Part shown: positions 30,743-34,676 of the stretch, in pieces | Position numbering within the stretch: position 1 is the stretch's first letter | How the letters are laid out: each line of letters begins with the position of its first letter | Assembly (NCBI GenBank): GCA_020831845.1 | Contig: JAFIFV010000096.1 | Span: 1 to 34,676 of the forward strand | Direction of reading: 5' to 3' | Source of the DNA: Ectothiorhodospiraceae bacterium | Lineage (GTDB): Bacteria; Pseudomonadota; Gammaproteobacteria; Nitrococcales; Aquisalimonadaceae | DNA: 34,676 bases | Program-made: the position numbers and the translations under genes | The notes under the pieces: model-generated | The model's input: only the letters and a program-made list of their open reading frames with translations | Database searches by the model: none | Told to the model about the DNA's origin: nothing

Positions 30743-31483
30743 ATGGCAGGCGATTTTTACACAGTGCTGACGGACGTGGGTAAGGCCAAGCTGGCCGATG
30801 CGCACGCGGACGGCCCGAAGGTGGAGCTGCAGACGATCCACGCCGGCACCGGCGGCGGCGAGAGCTTCTACGACAACTACGGCGAGGCCGAGCTGGGCGG
30901 GCTGGAGAATCTGGTCGACGAGGTCTGGTCCGACCAGATCAACCACCTGGCCGTCGATCCGGGCAATCCGAACTGGGTGGTGGTCGAGGGGGTGATCCCC
31001 ACCGATCAGGGCGGCTGGATGATCCGCGAGGTGGGCATCAAGGACGTGGATGGCGACCTGATCGCCGTGGGCCGCTTCCCGGAGACCTACAAGCCGGCGC
31101 TCACGGACGGTGCTGCCCAGGATCTGCTGATCCGCTCGATCATGGAGGTCAGCAACGCCGCTAACGTCACGCTGGAGATCGACCCGGCGGTGGTGCTGGC
31201 GTCTCGCAAATGGGTTCACGAGCAACTCCCGTACCTGCTGGAGGGTGAGCTGTCCTTCGGCGACTCCAGCGAGGGCTGGGCGCGGGATGACTTCGAGAGC
31301 TTGGCGTTCGACCCGGAGTTTCCCGACGACGAGTACCAGGTCACTTTCGAGCGCCCCGACTCGATCGAAGCCCAGCGGTTGGGCGACCTGGTGGTGTATG
31401 ACAAGGCCCCGAACGGCTGCAAGGTTCGGGCAACTGGCAGCGGCGGAGGAACTGTCCGATGGAAGGCAACACGTTGGCCGTAA
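30743..31483 (+). CDS. Tail fibre/collar N-terminal protein (P2 H-like start)
   Basis: 246 residues with AGGAG before the ATG. The first ~150 residues carry the tail-fibre anchor (FYTVLTDVGKAKLADAHADG, GGWMIREVGIKDVDGDLIAVGRFPETYKP, IRSIMEVSNAANVTLEID) of the DUF3751 type. It lacks the long repetitive shaft of P2 gpH and ends in a small beta-rich acidic domain. This protein would form the short stalk to which the DGR-variable protein may attach; the attachment is inference. Confidence 0.87.
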   Translation: MAGDFYTVLTDVGKAKLADAHADGPKVELQTIHAGTGGGESFYDNYGEAELGGLENLVDEVWSDQINHLAVDPGNPNWVVVEGVIPTDQGGWMIREVGIKDVDGDLIAVGRFPETYKPALTDGAAQDLLIRSIMEVSNAANVTLEIDPAVVLASRKWVHEQLPYLLEGELSFGDSSEGWARDDFESLAFDPEFPDDEYQVTFERPDSIEAQRLGDLVVYDKAPNGCKVRATGSGGGTVRWKATRWP

Positions 31484-31785
31484 GGCACCTGGGAGGGTCC
31501 GGCCCTTACTGGGAGTACGAGCTGGATGGCGCCACCCTGACGATCGACGGCGAGTCGGTTGACCTGGAGGCGCTGCAGAAGCGCGCCCGCGTTGCGCATG
31601 ACTTCATGTGCGAGGACGGGCGCTACAAGGCAACCGTAATCGTCCCGCCGGTGGCGTATGAGCTTCCGGAAGATGATGGCGACGACGAGGAGGAAGGCGA
31701 GTCCGAGCCCCCCGAGCGGCTGCCGCTCAAGGTGGAGGACGTGGAGCTGCGCCTCTACCCCCGAAAAGATAAGGAGACGGCATGA
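31459..31785 (+). CDS. Small acidic protein between the fibre and DGR target, unknown function
   Basis: 108 residues, overlapping the fibre gene by 25 bp and the target gene by 4 bp. A strand-rich first half (YWEYELDGATLTIDGESVDL) is followed by a helix (EALQKRARVAHDFMCEDG) and a strongly acidic linker (EDDGDDEEEGESEPPE). I do not recognise it. Being tightly coupled to the variable tail protein, it could be an assembly chaperone or an adaptor joining the variable protein to the stalk. Confidence 0.75.
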   Translation: MEGNTLAVRHLGGSGPYWEYELDGATLTIDGESVDLEALQKRARVAHDFMCEDGRYKATVIVPPVAYELPEDDGDDEEEGESEPPERLPLKVEDVELRLYPRKDKETA

Positions 31786-32720
31786 GCAGGATGATTATTT
31801 CGACGCCGGATGCGCTCCGGCAGAGCGTTGAAGCCGCGACCGGCGGGCGCATGACGGTGCTGTATGACGACCACGGCCTGCCCAACTATATGTACGTGAT
31901 CCCGCGCTTTCGCTATGAGGACCTGGGATTCGATAGCGAGCTGGGCAGCGGTGTGGTGACGGCGTTCCTGGTTGACGGCCAACAGAAGGACGAGATCTTC
32001 ATCGGGGCCTATCAGGCCAGCCGGGTGGGCGATGTCGCCTGCTCGCTGCCCGGACGCGAAGTCTGGCGCTCGATCAACTGGGACGACTCGCTGGCCGCGT
32101 GCACCACCAAGGGTGAGGGCTGGCACATGATGACCGTGCACGAGTGGGCGGCGGTGGCCTTGTTCTGCAAAGCAAACGGCTATGAACCCACGGGCAACAC
32201 CGACTACGGGCGGCATCACGATAACCACCACGAGTTCGGCCGCCGGTCGGACGGTGGCGATCTTGGCGACTCTAGCGGTGTCGGGAACATCTTTGCGGGC
32301 ACAGGGCCGGATGCCTGGCGGCACGATGGCAGCCCTACGGGCATTGCAGACCTGGTCGGTAATGTCTGGGAATGGCTGTGGGGTGCCAAACTGCAGGATG
32401 GCCGCATCTACGCCGTCGAGGACAACGACACAAGCGTGGACGAGAGCAGCTGGCAGGACACCGGCGCGGACCTCACGGATGCGAACCCGTGGACCTCCAG
32501 CGACGTTACGGGCACCCAGCTGACGGACCGCATCCTGTTCACCTATCCGGGTATTGACCTGGGGGGCCGGCTGTACGTGAACGATGAGGGCGAGCGCTTC
32601 CCGCGTCGTGGTGGCAGCCGGGGCAATGGGTCGGACGCCGGCTTGGCCGCGCTGAGCTTGAACGATTCGCGGTCGCTCACGTACACGCACACGGGCTTCC
32701 GGCCGGCTTTTGTCATCTGA
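31782..32720 (+). CDS. DGR target: variable tail-tip protein with FGE-sulfatase/C-type lectin fold
   Basis: 312 residues. The C-terminal part has the FGE-type lectin fold used by many DGR variable proteins: the WAAVALFCKANGYEP segment, GNVWEW at 193-198, and the end RRGGSRGNGS...GLAALSLNDSRS...GFRPAFVI. The final 38 residues (272-309) are the variable repeat. Seven codons differ from the template copy: residues 281 (G), 285 (D), 292 (S), 295 (D), 299 (L), 301 (Y) and 303 (H), each Asn in the template. N282 and N294 are unchanged. The variable residues would lie on the ligand-binding surface, so this is the probable receptor-binding protein. It immediately follows the tail-fibre block. Confidence 0.95.
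   Translation: MSRMIISTPDALRQSVEAATGGRMTVLYDDHGLPNYMYVIPRFRYEDLGFDSELGSGVVTAFLVDGQQKDEIFIGAYQASRVGDVACSLPGREVWRSINWDDSLAACTTKGEGWHMMTVHEWAAVALFCKANGYEPTGNTDYGRHHDNHHEFGRRSDGGDLGDSSGVGNIFAGTGPDAWRHDGSPTGIADLVGNVWEWLWGAKLQDGRIYAVEDNDTSVDESSWQDTGADLTDANPWTSSDVTGTQLTDRILFTYPGIDLGGRLYVNDEGERFPRRGGSRGNGSDAGLAALSLNDSRSLTYTHTGFRPAFVI
32594..32708 (+). repeat. DGR variable repeat (VR)
   Basis: 115 bp at the 3' end of the target gene, aligned without gaps to the TR 536 bp downstream. Nine differences, all at template adenines: A to G at 32622, 32623, 32634, 32656 and 32664; A to C at 32676 and 32688; A to T at 32677 and 32682. None of the 93 non-adenine positions differs. The match extends to 32712 with one T/C difference at 32709. 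Confidence 0.97.
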
Positions 32721-32742
32721 GTTCTGCAGCCTGTCATCTGCT

Positions 32743-32769
32743 GGGGTGCGCGGTAGCGCACCCCTTTTT
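32743..32769 (+). terminator. Hairpin plus T-run after VR: terminator and candidate DGR target-recognition element
   Basis: GGGGTGCGC (32743-32751) pairs perfectly with GCGCACCCC (32756-32764) around the 4-nt loop GGTA, followed by TTTTT (32765-32769). This is a strong intrinsic terminator. In the BPP-1 DGR a hairpin with a 4-nt loop just behind VR is needed for efficient retrohoming, so this may do both jobs. A direct repeat TGTCATCTG (32711-32719 and 32732-32740) lies between VR and the hairpin. Confidence 0.8.
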
Positions 32770-32786
32770 AATGACCTGCGAGCGCC

Positions 32787-33122
32787 ATGCAAGAACTGAA
32801 AATCGCCCAGAAAGTCGAGGAAATGATCCAGTACGGCTACGTGGCCGTGCGGCACTTCCCCAAGTCAGAGCGTCACGTGCTGTCGCAGGAGTTGCGGCTG
32901 TCGATGTGGCGGCTGCTGCGCTTGGTGATCATCTGCTCCAAGCGCTACCACAAAAAGACGACCCTCCAGGAGTTGGACGCGGAGCTGGAGCTGTTGCGCC
33001 GCGAGATCCGCCTAGCCAAGGATCTGGGTGTGCTGCCCTTCAAGCAGTACGAGGTTTGGGCGCGCCACCTGGACGAGGTGGGCCGCATGGTCGGCGGGTG
33101 GCTGAAGAAGGTAAGGGGCTAG
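32787..33122 (+). CDS. avd: DGR accessory variability determinant (Avd-like)
   Basis: 111 residues, mostly helical and basic, in the four-helix-bundle Avd/23S-intervening-sequence family: IAQKVEEMIQYGYVAVRHFPKSERHVLSQELRLSMW, then LLRLVIICSKRYHKKTTLQELDAELELLRREIRLA and WARHLDEVGRMVGGWLKK. Avd forms a pentamer that binds the reverse transcriptase and the template RNA and is needed for cDNA synthesis. It lies 18 bp behind the terminator-like hairpin and 7 bp before the TR. Confidence 0.93.
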   Translation: MQELKIAQKVEEMIQYGYVAVRHFPKSERHVLSQELRLSMWRLLRLVIICSKRYHKKTTLQELDAELELLRREIRLAKDLGVLPFKQYEVWARHLDEVGRMVGGWLKKVRG

Positions 33123-33129
33123 GTGCTGT

Positions 33130-33244
33130 GCGCTTCCCGCGTCGTGGTGGCAGCCGGAACAATGGGTCGAACGCCGGCTTGGCCGCGCTGAACTTGAACA
33201 ATTCGCGGTCGAACACGAACACGAACACGGGCTTCCGGCCGGCT
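33130..33244 (+). repeat. DGR template repeat (TR)
   Basis: 115 bp carrying 22 adenines, most in AAC/AAT codons when read in the VR frame (nine Asn codons). The matching positions in VR have been replaced at nine adenines. AAY codons allow many amino-acid exchanges but never a stop when only A changes. It lies 7 bp behind the avd stop and would be transcribed with avd and the RT as template RNA. Confidence 0.97.
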
Positions 33245-33399
33245 CTTGAGGAACGCCAGAAGCGGCGGGGCTAAGGTGCCGCCGCCAGTGCGCCTTCAAA
33301 AGGGCGCCTAGTCCTCGGCCAAGCGCCGAAAAATGAACAGGCGCCGGTAGTGTGGTAGGCAATCGAAGCTCTTCCGGCGCCGTCTTTCAAAGGGAACCC
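33245..33399 (+). ncRNA. Spacer of the DGR template RNA between TR and RT
   Basis: 155 bp without a gene. Two hairpins are visible: GCGCC (33290-33294) with GGCGC (33303-33307), and GGCGCCGG (33340-33347) with CCGGCGCC (33374-33381). In the BPP-1 system the region downstream of TR in the template RNA is bound by RT-Avd and primes cDNA synthesis, so structure here is expected. An AAAGGG ribosome-binding site for the RT lies at 33389-33394. Confidence 0.55.
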
Positions 33400-34422
33400 A
33401 TGAAGACGTACAAGAACCTGTTCCAGGAGGTTTACCAGTTTGACCGGCTGCACTGGGCGTACACGCAAGCCCGGCGCGGCAAGCGGGATCGGGCCGAGGT
33501 GTTGCGCTTCGAGCAGAACCTGGAGGGCGAGCTGATCCAGCTGCAAAACGAGTTGATCTGGGGCATGTACACGACCAGCCCCTACCGGGTGTTCTGGGTC
33601 TACGAGCCCAAGAAGCGCACCGTGGCCGCGCTGCCATTTCGCGACCGCGTGGTGCAGCACAGCCTGGCGAGCGTGATGGAGCCGATCTGGGAGCCGCGCT
33701 TCATCCATCACAGCTACGCCTGTCGCCCAGGGCGTGGCATGCACGCCGGTGCGGACCAGGCTCAGCAGTGGCTGCGCGAGGTCAAGCGCGAGCATGGCCG
33801 GGTATACGTCCTGAAGGCGGACATCGCCAAGTACTTCCCGTCGATCGACCACCAGGTGTTGCTGGGCATGCTGAGCGAGCGGATCGCATGTGATCGCACA
33901 ATGGGGTTGGCCGCCGATATCGTGGACTCATGGCACCCAGGGCTGCCGATCGGCAACCTGACCAGTCAGTTGTGGGCGAACGTCTACTTGCACGAGCTGG
34001 ATAGCTTCGTAAAGCAGCAGCTGGGAGTCCGGCGCTATATCAGGTACATGGATGACTGGCTGATCGTCCACCACGACAAGGCGCACCTGCACGGCCTGCG
34101 CCGCGTGCTGGAGGAGTGGCTATGGGATCGGTTACGGCTGCGCCTGAACAACAAGACCCAGATATTTCCGGTGGCAGCCCGGCGAGGCCGCGCCCTGGAC
34201 TTCCTGGGCTACCGGATGTGGTGCACCCACCGCCGCTTGCGGGGCGACTCTGTGAAGCGCATGGAGCGCCGGTTAAAGGATCTTCAACAAGGGTATAGCG
34301 AGGGGTTAATCGAGCTGTCAGACGTCCGGCAGAGGTTGGCCAGCTGGGTCGGTCACGCAAGTCACGCGGACTCTTTCAGGATACGGCAGAAGTTATTCTC
34401 CGCTGCGTCATTCCGGCGCTAA
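33400..34422 (+). CDS. DGR reverse transcriptase
   Basis: 340 residues from ATG 33400, chosen for AAAGGG 5-6 nt upstream; an earlier in-frame start at 33352 lies in the RNA spacer. Motif A has D141 (ADIAKYFPSID), and motif C is YMDD (216-219). The DGR-specific motif 4 is IGNLTSQ (184-190), against QGxxxSP in group II intron and retron enzymes. The N-terminal part (FQEVYQFDRLHWAYTQARRGKRDR) and the late LDFLGYRM are typical of the family. It copies the TR RNA with errors opposite adenines and delivers the cDNA to VR. Confidence 0.97.
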   Translation: MKTYKNLFQEVYQFDRLHWAYTQARRGKRDRAEVLRFEQNLEGELIQLQNELIWGMYTTSPYRVFWVYEPKKRTVAALPFRDRVVQHSLASVMEPIWEPRFIHHSYACRPGRGMHAGADQAQQWLREVKREHGRVYVLKADIAKYFPSIDHQVLLGMLSERIACDRTMGLAADIVDSWHPGLPIGNLTSQLWANVYLHELDSFVKQQLGVRRYIRYMDDWLIVHHDKAHLHGLRRVLEEWLWDRLRLRLNNKTQIFPVAARRGRALDFLGYRMWCTHRRLRGDSVKRMERRLKDLQQGYSEGLIELSDVRQRLASWVGHASHADSFRIRQKLFSAASFRR

Positions 34423-34428
34423 TTGCTG

Positions 34429-34476
34429 TGTCGCAAACCATCCGGCAGACTGTCGCAAACCATCCGGCGCGCTACA
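34429..34476. repeat. Right phage end with two candidate transposase-binding sites R2 and R1
   Basis: The 17-base word TGTCGCAAACCATCCGG occurs twice, at 34429-34445 (R2) and 34451-34467 (R1), exactly 22 bp apart. In Mu, R1 and R2 are likewise adjacent with about one helical-repeat multiple between them. The copies are inverted relative to the left-end sites. A possible degraded third site lies around 34404-34417 (TGCGTCATTCCGGC). The element ends with CA at 34476. Confidence 0.78.
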
Positions 34477-34481
34477 TTCGT
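34477..34481. repeat. Right copy of 5-bp target-site duplication (TTCGT)
   Basis: TTCGT directly follows ...GCTACA, the proposed right end of the prophage. Removing 28-34481 rejoins host sequence as ...ACCAGATTCGT followed by CGCAACACGAGG, which leads into a host gene with its own ribosome-binding site. Confidence 0.75.
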
Positions 34482-34503
34482 CGCAACACGAGGTCAATCC
34501 GCC

Positions 34504-34676
34504 ATGTCGCGCAGCGGACAGACCCCACAGGGGACGACCCACACCCCGGATCCGGCCGCCCCAGCGCCCGGCCAGAGCCTGGACGAGATGCTACGCAGCT
34601 CGATCTGGGCACGGGACCTGGATCCGGTCGCCTTCTACAACGTCCGCGCCCGGATCACCGAGCGTAGCGTGGGCCC
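34504..34676 (+). CDS. Host gene start, unidentified (partial)
   Basis: Starts at ATG 34504 with CGAGG about 10 nt upstream and runs off the window. The 57 visible residues open with a Pro/Thr-rich, probably flexible stretch (TPQGTTHTPDPAAPAPG), then LDEMLRSSIWARDLDPVAF, which looks like a helical start. Family not recognised. The prophage is inserted 23-27 bp upstream of it, probably in or near its promoter, so its expression may be altered. Confidence 0.6.
   Translation, partial: MSRSGQTPQGTTHTPDPAAPAPGQSLDEMLRSSIWARDLDPVAFYNVRARITERSVG

Larger units (their letters stand above)
28..34476. mobile_element. Complete Mu-like transposable prophage with a DGR
   Basis: The element runs from a 5'-TG at 28 to a CA-3' at 34476 and is flanked by the direct repeat TTCGT (23-27, 34477-34481), the 5-bp duplication expected of Mu-type transposition. 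Gene order follows Mu: repressor, ner, A, B, early genes, Mor-like activator, lysis, terminase, portal, head. The tail is P2-like and a DGR fills the right end. Transposase-site repeats at both ends sit in inverted orientation and the outermost left and right sites start at the same offset (10 bp) from the proposed termini. Size is about 34.4 kb, close to other Mu-like phages. No gene looks clearly broken, so the prophage may be functional; that last point is inference. Confidence 0.93.

Noticed and set aside
33130..33244. A second target gene or further VR copies
   Set aside because: I looked for other copies of the GGCTTCCGGCCGGC end word and the RRGGSR-type end in the window and noticed only VR and TR; a single target is supported.
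32771..33274. Plus-strand frame of 167 codons overlapping avd and the TR
   Set aside because: It reads the TR in the same frame as VR (ending in the GFRPA-like word), but the upstream part is Arg/Gly-rich shadow of avd in another frame. The TR is a template, not a coding tail.
1..34676. CRISPR arrays, tRNA or rRNA genes
   Set aside because: No regular repeat-spacer pattern, no tRNA-like cloverleaf or CCA end and no rRNA stretch was seen. I could not run a covariance search.

Overview
The window holds one essentially complete Mu-like (transposable) prophage, from about position 28 to 34476, in a GC-rich bacterial chromosome. Codon use and gene content suggest a gammaproteobacterium or similar proteobacterium, but the host cannot be named from these bases. 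The ends are supported by three signals: a 5-bp target duplication (TTCGT at 23-27 and 34477-34481), TG...CA termini, and copies of a transposase-site-like repeat in opposite orientation at the two ends (three on the left, two on the right). About 27 bp of host lies on the left. About 195 bp lies on the right and contains the start of an unidentified host gene.

The left arm is regulatory. A CI-like repressor and a small unknown gene read leftward, and a Ner-like repressor reads rightward from an operator/promoter region at about 985-1166. Next come transposase A (MuA-like, 665 aa), target-choice ATPase B (MuB-like), a run of small early genes including DUF3164 and gp16/GemA-like proteins, and a Mor-family activator. 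Two almost identical motifs with a TGAAG-N2-CTTCA dyad lie 50-53 bp before the lysis genes (9174) and before the head protease (17532). These are the places where Mu has its late promoters Plys and PI, so the Mor-like protein is the best candidate activator.

The lysis block has a holin-like protein, a lipoprotein lytic transglycosylase and a spanin pair. It is followed by a TraR/DksA-DUF2730 fusion, a small winged-helix protein, an adenine/cytosine-N methyltransferase, small and large terminase, portal, F-like and G-like head proteins, protease/scaffold and major head protein. This is Mu head organisation. The tail from about 20.7 kb is P2-like: baseplate V, PAAR, sheath, tube, E/E' chaperone with a -1 frameshift site, tape measure, U, X, D, W, J, I and a tail-fibre N-terminal protein. 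One small lipoprotein gene on the opposite strand interrupts the tail operon.

The most striking system is at the right end: a full diversity-generating retroelement (DGR). A tail-associated formylglycine-generating-enzyme/C-type-lectin-fold protein (31782-32720) ends in a 115-bp variable repeat (VR). This matches a template repeat (TR, 33130-33244) at every position except nine, and all nine are adenines in the template. An Avd-type accessory protein, the TR and a DGR-type reverse transcriptase follow in order. The inferred job is to diversify the phage's receptor-binding tip by adenine-directed mutagenic retrohoming.
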